Shown here: piece after piece, positions 27,506 through 36,466 of the stretch | Layout of the letters: each line of letters starts with the position of its first letter | Numbering within the stretch: position 1 is the first letter of the stretch | Origin: Calothrix sp. C42_A2020_038 | GTDB lineage: Bacteria; Cyanobacteriota; Cyanobacteriia; Cyanobacteriales; Nostocaceae | Assembly: GCA_015272395.1 (NCBI GenBank) | Contig: JACYLQ010000034.1 | Span: forward strand, 1-64,000 | Reading direction: 5' to 3' | DNA: 64,000 nucleotides | Notes under the pieces: model-generated | What the model was told of the DNA's origin: nothing | Seen by the model: the letters and a program-made list of their open reading frames with translations, nothing else | Databases searched by the model: none | Position numbers and translations under genes: made by a program

Positions 27506-28468
27506 ATGGCTCATCATATATTAAAAGCTACTAAAACAACGGTGCATCTAGGTGGTTTTTCGCATTTATTATCACCTGCGCTAACAATTGATTCCGATGA
27601 TACGATAGATGTGGAAACTTATAGTGGATTTCATGTACATGATCAGGCGCCACCAGCGTTCGTGACACCTGAATTCCTTGATATTTGTCAAAATTTGCCA
27701 CCTGAGCGTAAAATTGCCTTTGGTCCACATTTACTAACTGGGCCTATTTATGTAAGAGGTGCAGAACCTGGAGATGTCTTAGAAGTACAATTACACACAA
27801 TTTCCCCACGTTTATCTATTGGTTTTAACGCCATTCGTAGTGGTTGGGGTGCCTTACCAACAAAGTTTACACAACCAGCGCTTCGGTTTATTGATTTGGA
27901 TTTGGAAAATAATATAGCAGAGTTTCCGCCATCTTCGGGTATAAAGATACCACTGAGACCTTTTTTTGGAATTTTGGGTGTGGCAACTGAAGATGAACAT
28001 CGTTCTTCAATTCCACCTGGATATTATGGTGGGAATATCGATAACCGTGAACTCCAAGCAGGTTCTCGGATATTTTTACCAGTATTTGTAGAAGGTGGTT
28101 TATTTTCGATCGGTGACGGTCACTCTGCTCAAGGTGATGGGGAAGTGAATGTAACGGCCATAGAAACATCGATGAATGGTAAAATTCGACTGAAACTGCG
28201 TAAAGATTTGCATTTATCGGCGCCAATTGCGGAAACAGCAACTGATATCATAACTATGGGATTTGGAAACAGCCTCGATGAAGCATTAGAAAACGCAGTC
28301 ATAAATATGATTGATTTTCTGGAAAGGTTTATTGGTGTATCAGGCGAAGAAGCGTATGTGCTGTGCAGTTTGGCTGTAAATTTTCGGATTAGTCAAGTGG
28401 TAAACAATCCACAAAAAGGTGTACATGGAATGCTGCCGAAGTTTATTTTACCCAGAAATGTCTTGTAG
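27506..28468 (+). CDS. acetamidase/formamidase family protein
   Basis: The 320-residue protein has the FmdA/AmdA beta-fold: GFHVHDQAPPAF, GPHLLTGPIYVRGAEPGDVL (about 72-91), PGYYGGNIDNRELQAGSR and VEGGLFSIGDGHSAQGDGEV, where His and Asp bind the metal. It should release ammonia from small amides such as formamide or acetamide. It lies 157 bp after ureG on the same strand, which suggests a nitrogen-salvage region, although a separate promoter is possible. Confidence 0.88.
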   Translation: MAHHILKATKTTVHLGGFSHLLSPALTIDSDDTIDVETYSGFHVHDQAPPAFVTPEFLDICQNLPPERKIAFGPHLLTGPIYVRGAEPGDVLEVQLHTISPRLSIGFNAIRSGWGALPTKFTQPALRFIDLDLENNIAEFPPSSGIKIPLRPFFGILGVATEDEHRSSIPPGYYGGNIDNRELQAGSRIFLPVFVEGGLFSIGDGHSAQGDGEVNVTAIETSMNGKIRLKLRKDLHLSAPIAETATDIITMGFGNSLDEALENAVINMIDFLERFIGVSGEEAYVLCSLAVNFRISQVVNNPQKGVHGMLPKFILPRNVL

Positions 28469-28513
28469 GAACAAATTTAACTTCCATGAACTTTGGGGGC
28501 TATTTCCCATTTT

Positions 28514-29299
28514 ATGCTAATATCAAAACTATTATTTCTTCTTATCGGTGGTTTAGTATCTGGCATATTAGCTGGATTTTTAGGTATTGGTGGTGGTACA
28601 GTTTTGGTACCTCTACAAATTGCACTAGGAAATACTCCAGTTCAGTCTGTTGCGACTAGTAGTTTTGCGATAGTAATTACCGCGATTTCTGGTAGTATAC
28701 AAAATTGGCGTATGGGTTATCTCAGCGGCAAGCGTGTAATATTGTTAGGATTACCTGCGGTTATAACAGCACAACTTGGAGTAGAAATTGCCGCGCGGGT
28801 TCCTGCATATATATTATTAACAGCATTTGGACTCTTACTGTTACTGAATATTTATTTAGTAGAAGTACGTAAACGGATTGCCAATCGTGAAGCAAGTACA
28901 GAAGGTAAATTTAATCCAGTTGTGGCAAGAATCTTTACAGGAGGAACAGCAGGAATACTGGCGGGATTATTTGGAGTTGGTGGCGGTATTATAATGGTGC
29001 CGCTACAAATCCTCTTACTAGCAGAAAAGATTAAAGTTGCAATTCAAACTAGTTTGGGTGTGATCATCATTACAGCTATTTCTGCCACAATCGGACATAC
29101 AGTCAAAGGTAACATTTTGTGGACAGATGGACTGATATTAGGGATAGGTGGGTTAGCTGGCGCCCAAATTAGTACTCGGTTTTTACCAAAGTTACCAGAC
29201 CCGATCGTAAGTTTAGCATTTCGGACGTTGCTAGCACTTTTATCGATATATATATTTTGGCAAGCATGGCAAGCATGGCAAGCGTTTGTAAGCATATAA
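28514..29299 (+). CDS. TSUP family permease (TauE/SafE)
   Basis: About 261 residues from the ATG at 28514. Eight hydrophobic helices form two halves, each opening with the duplicated signature SGILAGFLGIGGGTVLVPL and AGILAGLFGVGGGIIMVPL. TSUP proteins move anions such as sulfite, sulfonates or organic acids across the inner membrane. Placement 45 bp after the formamidase suggests a shared transcript. The C terminus ends in a 9-bp tandem repeat coding WQAWQAWQA. Confidence 0.85.
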   Translation: MLISKLLFLLIGGLVSGILAGFLGIGGGTVLVPLQIALGNTPVQSVATSSFAIVITAISGSIQNWRMGYLSGKRVILLGLPAVITAQLGVEIAARVPAYILLTAFGLLLLLNIYLVEVRKRIANREASTEGKFNPVVARIFTGGTAGILAGLFGVGGGIIMVPLQILLLAEKIKVAIQTSLGVIIITAISATIGHTVKGNILWTDGLILGIGGLAGAQISTRFLPKLPDPIVSLAFRTLLALLSIYIFWQAWQAWQAFVSI

Positions 29300-29469
29300 A
29301 CAAGACCAAGATGGCACACACCCCCTTGACGCATTTATCACTTGCGAATATGACAGTACGAGCTACAGAGTTGGGCGCCAGTTACAACGTTGATAAGTTG
29401 GCAATTGCTACCAAAGAAAGTACCAATACCAAAACTCGTAGCGCGAGCGAGCATCAGTAATTTGAATTT

Positions 29470-29578
29470 GATATCAATCTTGATTGCGCTGCTTTTCCAA
29501 CAGTTTATTGAGTACTGGTACAACTTCAGGGTCATCAAACCCTTGGTCGGGCAAGTATACCTTGGCATTGGGGAACAC
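29470..29578 (-). pseudogene. possible C-terminal gene fragment in spacer
   Basis: The minus strand reads VFPNAKVYLPDQGFDDPEV, then VPVLNKLLEKQRNQD and a stop, a protein-like sequence of about 35 residues with no upstream coding: a stop lies a few codons before the GTG. I do not recognise the family. It probably is the tail of a deleted gene. The rest of the 29300-29712 spacer shows nothing convincing. Confidence 0.3.
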
Positions 29579-29712
29579 TACTTAGAGCTTAACTGAACCG
29601 TATTGACATCTATGTTAATCCGTATTCAAGTTTGTAAAGGATAATTGCCATTTGTTGTCAAAGACACTTTTTCAGGTACAAATTAGAGATATATGTACAA
29701 GCAATTATTCCT

Positions 29713-30204
29713 ATGAGTGCGATTTCTAACGTTGAATTCAAACGCCCAATTTGGCATACTGTGTTGACTTTAACCTTGGGCTTTTGGCTGAGTGCCAGTC
29801 TTTTCCTTGACTGGATAATTATGCCTAGCATGTATTTATCCGGGATGATGAACCTAGATAATTTTGCTTCAGCAGGCTATTCAATTTTCTGGAGTTTCAA
29901 CCGCATCGAATTATTATCAGCGGGTATAGTCTTAACTAGCATTCTAGTTTTATCCAAAACTCAATTACGCTGGTACGGTGGAGTAGCAGCTCTCGCCATC
30001 ACACTATTAAGTATATCCTTTGCCTTTACATATTTCTTAACACCAGAAATGTGTGCGACAGGAATACATCTAAACTTATTTGAATCAACATCAGCAGTTC
30101 CAGCCAACATGAATTTACTACATGGATTGTACTGGAGTTTTGAATTATTTAAGTTAACAGCAATTGGCTTGATATTTGGATGGTGTTGGCGCCAAAAAGC
30201 TTAG
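29713..30204 (+). CDS. four-helix integral membrane protein, DUF4149-like
   Basis: The 163-residue protein has about four membrane segments: TVLTLTLGFWLSASLFLDWI (with a charged Asp inside), a short helix, LLSAGIVLTSILVLS and AALAITLLSISFAFTYF, with a final segment near GLYWSFELFKLTAIGLIFGW. It resembles cyanobacterial membrane proteins grouped with DUF4149. Function is unknown. It is convergent with the GDT1 pair and separated from it by a strong terminator. Confidence 0.7.
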   Translation: MSAISNVEFKRPIWHTVLTLTLGFWLSASLFLDWIIMPSMYLSGMMNLDNFASAGYSIFWSFNRIELLSAGIVLTSILVLSKTQLRWYGGVAALAITLLSISFAFTYFLTPEMCATGIHLNLFESTSAVPANMNLLHGLYWSFELFKLTAIGLIFGWCWRQKA

Positions 30205-30210
30205 GATACG

Positions 30211-30238
30211 TGACGCTACTGACAACTTAGTAGCGTCA
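30211..30238. terminator. bidirectional terminator, 10-bp stem
   Basis: TGACGCTACT (30211-30220) pairs perfectly with AGTAGCGTCA (30229-30238) over an 8-nt loop. It lies between convergent stops at 30204 and 30247. Confidence 0.7.
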
Positions 30239-30246
30239 TTCAGCAC

Positions 30247-30537
30247 TCAACATTCATCAGCTTCTTCGTTATTAAAAAATAATAAACGCATTGCGAGAAC
30301 TGCAAATCCAACTGCTGCAATACCTTTTAACAATCTAGTCGGTAATATCTCTGCAACTGCGCCTCCTGCTAAAACACCAAGTAAACTTGTTAATAACAAG
30401 GCAGCAGCAGTACCAAAAAAAACAGCGTGCGGAGATTGGCAGCGTCCTGATAAAGCAATTGCAGCCAACTGACTTTTGTCACCTAACTCCGATAGAAAGA
30501 CTGTTATAAAGCTAATTCCTAAAAGATGCCAGTTCAT
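30247..30537 (-). CDS. GDT1/TMEM165 (UPF0016) cation exporter, half-size subunit B
   Basis: 96 residues from the ATG at 30537 (NWHLLGISF follows); a TTG at 30561 would add eight. Three hydrophobic helices, with the family motif ExGD(K/R)(S/T) as SELGDKSQLAAIAL in the first. Full-length family members have two such motifs. Here each half is a separate gene, so a heterodimer with the next protein is expected. Cyanobacterial members such as Mnx export Mn2+. Confidence 0.85.
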   Translation of the reverse strand: MNWHLLGISFITVFLSELGDKSQLAAIALSGRCQSPHAVFFGTAAALLLTSLLGVLAGGAVAEILPTRLLKGIAAVGFAVLAMRLLFFNNEEADEC

Positions 30538-30561
30538 AAGTGTAATTAGAAAGGTAAGCAA

Positions 30562-30996
30562 CTAACCAATAAAAACATCCCAAAATAACATAGTTGAAAT
30601 CAGCGTCAACATAACCCCTGCTGCTTTTTTAATCGTTTTGGGTGAAAACTTGGTTGCGATCCAACTACCTAACAGCACACCAAGTAAACTTGTAGTAATC
30701 AAAGCTGCTGCAGAGCCTAGAAATACTACCCAAGGTGCATTAGACTCTGCACTCATCAACAACGTTGATAACTGAGTTTTGTCACCTATCTCAGCTAAAA
30801 AGATAGTAACAAATGTTGTAGTGAAAGTTACCCACACTGACTTGTTTGTACAAGGCACCTTCTTTGTTTCTTGTTGTAGAGTCTCAATGGTGGTAATGCC
30901 ATTAAGCGATGGGTCGGAAAGCACTGGAACCTCAAGGTCGCTCTCCAACTGAGTTAAATAATTGCTTATTGATGCGTCAAGTTTCACAGGCAGCAT
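30562..30996 (-). CDS. GDT1/TMEM165 (UPF0016) cation exporter, half-size subunit A
   Basis: The 144-residue protein has an N-terminal soluble extension of about 50 residues, unusual for the family, followed by three helices. The motif EIGDKTQL is at 69-76. It is first in a two-gene operon; 24 bp separate its stop from the ATG of subunit B. The likely role is Mn2+ (or Ca2+) export from the cytoplasm or into the thylakoid lumen, where manganese is needed for photosystem II. Confidence 0.85.
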   Translation of the reverse strand: MLPVKLDASISNYLTQLESDLEVPVLSDPSLNGITTIETLQQETKKVPCTNKSVWVTFTTTFVTIFLAEIGDKTQLSTLLMSAESNAPWVVFLGSAAALITTSLLGVLLGSWIATKFSPKTIKKAAGVMLTLISTMLFWDVFIG

Positions 30997-31189
30997 TTGT
31001 AAATTACTAGCTTTTCATATTCTTCTCATTTTTACACCTCATGTTTACAAAATGCAACCCTTTGGAAGAAGATCAAGATATTACATATACTACATTAATT
31101 CATTCTCAAGCATTTATGAGTAGCCATGCTTTTGACAACAGCAGCGTTAAAATAAACGCATCAATATTAGACAATACCCTAACGTTGCT

Positions 31190-31882
31190 ATGTCTACTAC
31201 CCAAGAACTAGAAATTTCTCAAGATACTATCGAAGACACTCAAGAAAATGTTATTCTTCCTCCAAGTAATTTATATAGTGATGAGCCACCCTTGGAAACA
31301 GAATTACATTTAGAACAAATAATTATTCTACTCAAATGTTTAAAGTGGTTATGGCGAGACCGTAATGATTTTTATGCAGCAGGTAATTTGACTATTTATT
31401 ATAATACCAGCAAACTCAAAACCAAAGATTTTAGAGGACCAGATTTCTTCGTCGTACTAGATACTCAACCGAAAATTCGCAAAAGTTGGACTGTTTGGGA
31501 GGAAGACGGTAAATATCCAAATTTGATTTTAGAAATATTATCACCATCAACAGCTTCGACTGATAAGGGCTTTAAGAAAAAACTTTACCAAAATACTTTC
31601 CGAACACTAGATTATTTTTGGTTCGACCCAGAAAGTTTAGAATTTGAGGGTTTCCACCTGTTAGATGGTAAATATGAACGTTTACAACCAAATGCTCAAG
31701 GACATTTGTGGAGTCAGCAGTTGGAGTTGTACTTAGGAGTTTATCAAGGACTAGTCAGGTTTTTTACCGCAGATGGGCAGTTAGTGCTAACACCCGAACA
31801 GGTGGCAGAGCAAGAAGCACAACGCGCGCAACGTTTTGCCGAGAAACTGCGAGAGTTAAATATTGACCCAGATACAATTTAA
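31190..31882 (+). CDS. Uma2 family (DUF820) restriction-endonuclease-fold protein
   Basis: The 230-residue protein has the PD-(D/E)XK core of Uma2: RGPDFFVVLD, YPNLILEILSPSTASTDKG with E and later K residues, and LDYFWFDPES. The C-terminal tail is a charged Gln/Glu/Arg coiled coil (AEQEAQRAQRFAEKLRE). The family is strongly expanded in filamentous cyanobacteria and its role is unproven. It stands alone, with 193 bp to the divergent GDT1 operon. Confidence 0.88.
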   Translation: MSTTQELEISQDTIEDTQENVILPPSNLYSDEPPLETELHLEQIIILLKCLKWLWRDRNDFYAAGNLTIYYNTSKLKTKDFRGPDFFVVLDTQPKIRKSWTVWEEDGKYPNLILEILSPSTASTDKGFKKKLYQNTFRTLDYFWFDPESLEFEGFHLLDGKYERLQPNAQGHLWSQQLELYLGVYQGLVRFFTADGQLVLTPEQVAEQEAQRAQRFAEKLRELNIDPDTI

Positions 31883-31940
31883 CAGTCATTTACGTACCAT
31901 GACTTTTCAAATAATCTTTTATAATTTTTGCCTTGCTCCA

Positions 31941-34091
31941 CTAGTTCCTTTTTTGGGCATTACTAACAACACCTAGAATATTCATGCGGGAAAGTTTGAG
32001 GTTATCTAACGCGCGCTTTAGTACTGAGGAATCTGTTTTATCCATCCTAACAGCAAGCAGAATTCCGTTGGTGTGAGGTGCCAGTAAGCTGGCATCAGCT
32101 AGTTCAACAAGGTGAGGAGTATCATAAATTACTAAGTCGAACATATTTTGGAATTCTGCCATGAGTCGCTTCATCTTTTCAGATGAAAGAAGTTTGATAG
32201 GGTCTGGGGGTGTAACTCCAGAAGTAATAATTGATAACTCTTTGATTTGTGGAAATTCTCGAATAACTTCTTCGATCGGAGAGTTGGTTGAAATAAGATT
32301 ACTAAGTCCCCAAAGATTGTTTAGTTCAGCGAAGTTATGAATTGTGGGTTGACGAAGGTTGGCATCAACCAGTAGTACTCGTTGACCCATGACTGCGGCA
32401 ATTTTGGCAAGATGAAAAGCAATTGTTGATTTACCATCAGAAGTCATTGCTGAACTTACTACTATCGAACGAATTGGACGGTCAGAACTAAGGAACTGAA
32501 TATTTGTATATAAAACTCGTAATGCTTCCAAGAATTTTTCCGAGTAATTACCGTAATCTGATACTCGTGTGATTGTTAATTCTGGAATATTAGGATGTTT
32601 TGAGTTTATAGCTTGCTTGAGTTCTGTAAGTCTGGTGTTATTTTGTTTACTTAGACGATTATGTTCGTTTTGAAGCTGCCTCTCAAACGGAATATTACCT
32701 AACAAAGGTAACTTAACTGCTTCTTTTAAAGCCGCAACTGTATGATATGTATTGTCAAGTTTTTCTAATAAAACAGCGGCGCCGACTCCTACTGCGATGC
32801 TACCGAGTAGTGCCATAATTAAACCACGTCGAGTGTCTGCATTTATAGGAGATTGTGGTTTACTAGGTGGTTGAATTAATTGCCAAGGTAACTCAGTTTG
32901 GGCAATCTGAATTTGTAGAGTTTCGCGCGTAGTTAGGAAACGATTGAGACTTTCAGTCGCAACTTGCAATTTACTTTGCAATTCAGTATACTTCCGTGAC
33001 AACACAGGTAACTGCTTACGCTGTTCTTGAAGCTTTTTTTCTGCTTTTGCCAGTTCTTCGCTCTGAACTTTCAAAGCCTGTACTTGTGTGTTAGCTTGTG
33101 CAAGCTTTACATTCATGAACCGTTGCGCTTCTTGAGTCAACAAAGGTAACAAATTATCCCTTCTCTCTCTCAGCGTGCGAATAGTAGGACTATCTTCTTG
33201 AAAACGCGCTAGTTCCGCTGCTATTTGCGTTTCTATCTGACGTACTTGCACCAGCAATTGCTGATATACAGTTGCATCATTAAGTACACCGAGTTGACCA
33301 TTCTGTTTCCGTAATTCCGATAAATTCTTGTCCGCTTGAGCTAACAGTTGATCGACTGCAAGTCGCTGTTGCGATAATATATTAACTTGTTCAGCTATTT
33401 GCTGCGCTTGAGTTTCTGGATTTACAAAATTGTTAAGTTGTCTAAAAATTTGTAAATCTCTTTGAATTGTGTCAACTCGTTTCTGTAATGTTGGTAATTG
33501 TTTCTCAACAAAACCAATACCTTGACGCAATTTAGTTTGGCGTTTTTCTAAACTGTACTTCAAATAATCTTGAGCAATATGATTGGCAATATCGTGAACC
33601 TGCTCTAAGTTATCACCCCGGTAGCGCACTTCGATAATCTTAGTTTCACCTAAACGAACCACCGTTAGTGAATTAACTAGTATATCGTAGTTAATATCTG
33701 GGTAAGATTTTTGTAACTTCTCAATCACATCACGCAACAAATCAGGACTTTTGAGAACCTGAATTTGACTTTCATAGTCTAAAATCGATTTTGTTAAATT
33801 AGGGTCTTTGGTGATATCCAGTGCTGTACTGTCTTCATTAACTGGTTCTACTAATAACCGAAAACTACTTTCATACTCTTTTTTTTGGTTCACTACCGAG
33901 TTCACGTTTATTCCTATGACGATGGTCGCAACCCCAATCACCACGAATAAACGGCGCCGTATAATTCCAAAAAAGTCGCGAAAACTTGAACTGTCTCCTT
34001 GTTCTGACCAAGGTAAAGGTACTGGTTCAGTATATAAGTCATTCTGGCTACGGTCACGGTCTGAACTGGAAGACTGAAATAAATTTCCCAT
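31941..34091 (-). CDS. polysaccharide copolymerase / BY-kinase-like protein (Wzc-type)
   Basis: The 716-residue protein has an N-terminal Wzz domain with a first membrane helix (about 45-65), a long periplasmic coiled coil (about 190-400) and a second helix (about 425-445, RRGLIMALLGSIAVGVGAAV). The cytoplasmic P-loop domain has Walker A SSAMTSDGKSTIA (about 545-555), A' VLLVDANLRQP and Walker B LVIYDTPH. The C terminus ends at NAQKRN without the usual tyrosine cluster, so classic autophosphorylation on a Tyr tail is unlikely. It would set chain length for the polysaccharide made by the 46-60 kb cluster. It lies 188 bp downstream of the VirB10-like gene. Confidence 0.88.
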   Translation of the reverse strand: MGNLFQSSSSDRDRSQNDLYTEPVPLPWSEQGDSSSFRDFFGIIRRRLFVVIGVATIVIGINVNSVVNQKKEYESSFRLLVEPVNEDSTALDITKDPNLTKSILDYESQIQVLKSPDLLRDVIEKLQKSYPDINYDILVNSLTVVRLGETKIIEVRYRGDNLEQVHDIANHIAQDYLKYSLEKRQTKLRQGIGFVEKQLPTLQKRVDTIQRDLQIFRQLNNFVNPETQAQQIAEQVNILSQQRLAVDQLLAQADKNLSELRKQNGQLGVLNDATVYQQLLVQVRQIETQIAAELARFQEDSPTIRTLRERRDNLLPLLTQEAQRFMNVKLAQANTQVQALKVQSEELAKAEKKLQEQRKQLPVLSRKYTELQSKLQVATESLNRFLTTRETLQIQIAQTELPWQLIQPPSKPQSPINADTRRGLIMALLGSIAVGVGAAVLLEKLDNTYHTVAALKEAVKLPLLGNIPFERQLQNEHNRLSKQNNTRLTELKQAINSKHPNIPELTITRVSDYGNYSEKFLEALRVLYTNIQFLSSDRPIRSIVVSSAMTSDGKSTIAFHLAKIAAVMGQRVLLVDANLRQPTIHNFAELNNLWGLSNLISTNSPIEEVIREFPQIKELSIITSGVTPPDPIKLLSSEKMKRLMAEFQNMFDLVIYDTPHLVELADASLLAPHTNGILLAVRMDKTDSSVLKRALDNLKLSRMNILGVVSNAQKRN

Positions 34092-34279
34092 TGTTTATAA
34101 ACACTTGGTTACAAATCAAACTAAGTTAAATTACAACTTTCACTTTCAATTAATTAATGTATAAACTATGACTTTCCATTAGAAAGAATTAAATATAAGA
34201 TTATTAAACCATTACCAATAGAAATTATGCAATTGGTAGGGTGCGTGGCGCTTTAGGCTTATAGGGAAAAATACATATA

Positions 34280-35797
34280 CTAAAATTGCATAGTTTGATT
34301 TATATACACTTCCACTTCTTTCCCAGCGGGTAAAAACCAAATATTACTGCGTTGAGTCATTTGTGAAATCGCTTGTTGATTGCGCTGGGCAATTTGTGGG
34401 ACTATAGTGCTGATACCACCTTCAGCGACACCAGCTAAAATATTGCGTCTCGCATTTGTATTACTAATAGTAGTACCTGCACCACTTGTCACGACTACTT
34501 GAGACTCGGTACGGTTAACTAATTCTGCAGCTTTACCAAGACCTCCTAAAACGAATAATCCTGTATCCATCCAAGCTATTGACCCTCCTCGGTTGGGATA
34601 TTGGTTTGCGATTAATGGTCTACCTTCGCGCGCGCGGATAATAATTGCGTTTTGGGGTAAAGGTTTTTCGGATATGGTGTTGCCATTCTTAGTAATTAGT
34701 TTCGTGACATTGAGTTGAGTTAATCCTTGTTCGGAAATAGAATTAATTTCTGCAAGTAGCTCAGTTTTAGCTGGTAAGGCAATTTGTCCATCTGTTGATT
34801 TCAAGGGTTCTTGTAAACGCACTACAAATACAGGTTTTTCTGATTCATTTCTATCATTTCTATTAGTATTGGTTGAACGGGTGGTTTCTCCAAATACTGC
34901 TGTAGCAAATACCGCTTTGACACTACTTCCAACAGCAACCGATAACGGACTCTGTTGTATGGGTGCTGGTGTTGGTGTGGGATTTGATACAATTACAGGT
35001 GCAGGTGTTTGGACAATATTCGGTGTAGGTGTTGGTGGAATCACTGGTAATGGTGCAGGAGTAGGAGTTGGTTGGACAGTAGGAGTGTTACTCGCAACTG
35101 GTGATGATTGATTTTCGTAATAGTTATTTAACTCTGCTAGTTTGACTAAATCTTCAAGTAAGTTTGGTGTTATTGGGGGTGTTGGTTTGGGTGTTGGTTG
35201 AATTAATTGGGGTCGTGGGGGTTGAGGTTGCGGTATTGTAACAATACGTATCCGCTCTGGTTGGGATGATACGCGCGGGGTATAATTACTCCTTGCTATT
35301 GGCGTATTTGGAAATGAGACTCGCACTCTATTAGTTACAGGTGGTTGGGTTCTAACAACTGTTTGAGGTTTACTAGTAGCTACTGGTACAGGATTCCTAA
35401 GTTTTTCCTGTGCGACTTTTACAGCTTGTGCTTGTTCTGTTAATGCTAATTTTGTCTTCAAATTCTCGACTTCGGACTCTAGCTGTGGAGATGCTTGCAG
35501 CGTTGGTTGGGGTTGTATGGTGATTGTACTTTGAGTTGGCTTTTGATTACTTGTATCCATCAACTGCGATAGAAATACACCTGCAACTAAGACTATCGTA
35601 AAAGTCGCGGCGCCGACTAATCCTAATTTTGCAAAGGGACTTGATGATAAAGCTTGTTTGGTTTGAACTTCCTGGGGTTGTGTAGTATTTATGTTTTGTG
35701 GTTTACTGTGAGTTGGATGCTCTTCTAGTCCAACTAGCTTTGCCATTCGAGACTCCCAGTCGGAAGTATCTACATCTGAGGTATTTGGATTATTCAT
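34280..35797 (-). CDS. VirB10/TrbI-like T4SS channel protein
   Basis: The 505-residue protein has a cytoplasmic N terminus, one membrane helix (about 58-78), a coiled segment, a long Pro/Thr-rich stretch (about 180-290, many PTPTP units) able to span the periplasm, and a C-terminal beta-rich domain. The last part has VKAVFATAVFG, GQIALPAKTELLAEI and a final IWFLPAGKEVEVYI. This is the VirB10/TrbI plan. VirB10 links inner and outer membrane parts of a type IV secretion system. It is last in an eight-gene operon; no VirB9 or VirB7 partner is seen. Confidence 0.72.
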   Translation of the reverse strand: MNNPNTSDVDTSDWESRMAKLVGLEEHPTHSKPQNINTTQPQEVQTKQALSSSPFAKLGLVGAATFTIVLVAGVFLSQLMDTSNQKPTQSTITIQPQPTLQASPQLESEVENLKTKLALTEQAQAVKVAQEKLRNPVPVATSKPQTVVRTQPPVTNRVRVSFPNTPIARSNYTPRVSSQPERIRIVTIPQPQPPRPQLIQPTPKPTPPITPNLLEDLVKLAELNNYYENQSSPVASNTPTVQPTPTPAPLPVIPPTPTPNIVQTPAPVIVSNPTPTPAPIQQSPLSVAVGSSVKAVFATAVFGETTRSTNTNRNDRNESEKPVFVVRLQEPLKSTDGQIALPAKTELLAEINSISEQGLTQLNVTKLITKNGNTISEKPLPQNAIIIRAREGRPLIANQYPNRGGSIAWMDTGLFVLGGLGKAAELVNRTESQVVVTSGAGTTISNTNARRNILAGVAEGGISTIVPQIAQRNQQAISQMTQRSNIWFLPAGKEVEVYINQTMQF

Positions 35798-35799
35798 TC

Positions 35800-36453
35800 T
35801 TAAGAACAGCTTTTATCGTTAATATCACAGACGTTATAAATTTGTAGTCTTGCCTCACCAAGACGGGAAACTGCTAAATTTAATGGTAACGGCGAATTGG
35901 GTAGTGATGCAACAGGCGCCTCCACCGCTTGAACCAAAATTTGTTTGTTAAATGGAACTGTTTTCCCCAACCGATCAGCGTTTGTGAAGATTAATTGATT
36001 CGCAATAATATCAACTTTCCATTTTCCCTCGCTGATTTGAGTTGGTTGACCAACGTTTTGAATAACTAAAATATTCTCTGTCCCTTGACTCAATGTCTGA
36101 GTCGGACTAATCATAGATTCTAATTTTGGTTTTAAATTATTGCTTACTAACGCTGAAGTCGTTTGCCATACTGCTTGTGGTTGCTGCTGTTGCGACCAAT
36201 TCAACATTAAAGTCATAGTCTCACCAACGAACCGTCTCACTGTCTCCGGATACCTTGTGAAATCAGGTTTTGGGTCTACAGTAATAGCACGTCCATCCAC
36301 TAACTGTACCAAACTTTGAGGAGTTAGACGCTGTTGTAACTGTCTTAACATCGACCAGTGAAACGTCAGTATCAAGAAGGTAAATAAATGTAACCCAAAT
36401 GTTGCAACGGTAAATAGTGGTAAAAAATTACTTTTCTTACTTTCTGATTTCAT
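35800..36453 (-). CDS. VirB8-like bitopic protein, copy 2
   Basis: The 217-residue protein has one N-terminal membrane helix (about 11-30) and a periplasmic domain. It is clearly a paralogue of the next gene: both share FGLHLL/FT after the helix start, VQLVDG(R/K), PETVRRFV or PETIRQFV, and TMTLM(L/F)NWS. Size and topology fit VirB8/TrbF, the NTF2-like inner-membrane assembly protein of T4SS. It is separated from the VirB10-like gene by 2 bp. Confidence 0.55.
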   Translation of the reverse strand: MKSESKKSNFLPLFTVATFGLHLFTFLILTFHWSMLRQLQQRLTPQSLVQLVDGRAITVDPKPDFTRYPETVRRFVGETMTLMLNWSQQQQPQAVWQTTSALVSNNLKPKLESMISPTQTLSQGTENILVIQNVGQPTQISEGKWKVDIIANQLIFTNADRLGKTVPFNKQILVQAVEAPVASLPNSPLPLNLAVSRLGEARLQIYNVCDINDKSCS

Positions 36454-36466
36454 TTATTTATTCAAA

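Noticed and set aside
29390-29596. 68-codon plus-strand frame in the TSUP/DUF4149-like spacer
   Set aside because: Antisense to a more protein-like minus-strand fragment; no ribosome site.
30176-30472. 98-codon plus-strand frame
   Set aside because: Antisense shadow of the GDT1 subunit B gene.
34869-35111. Gly/Val-rich plus-strand frame
   Set aside because: Shadow of the Pro-rich part of the VirB10-like gene.
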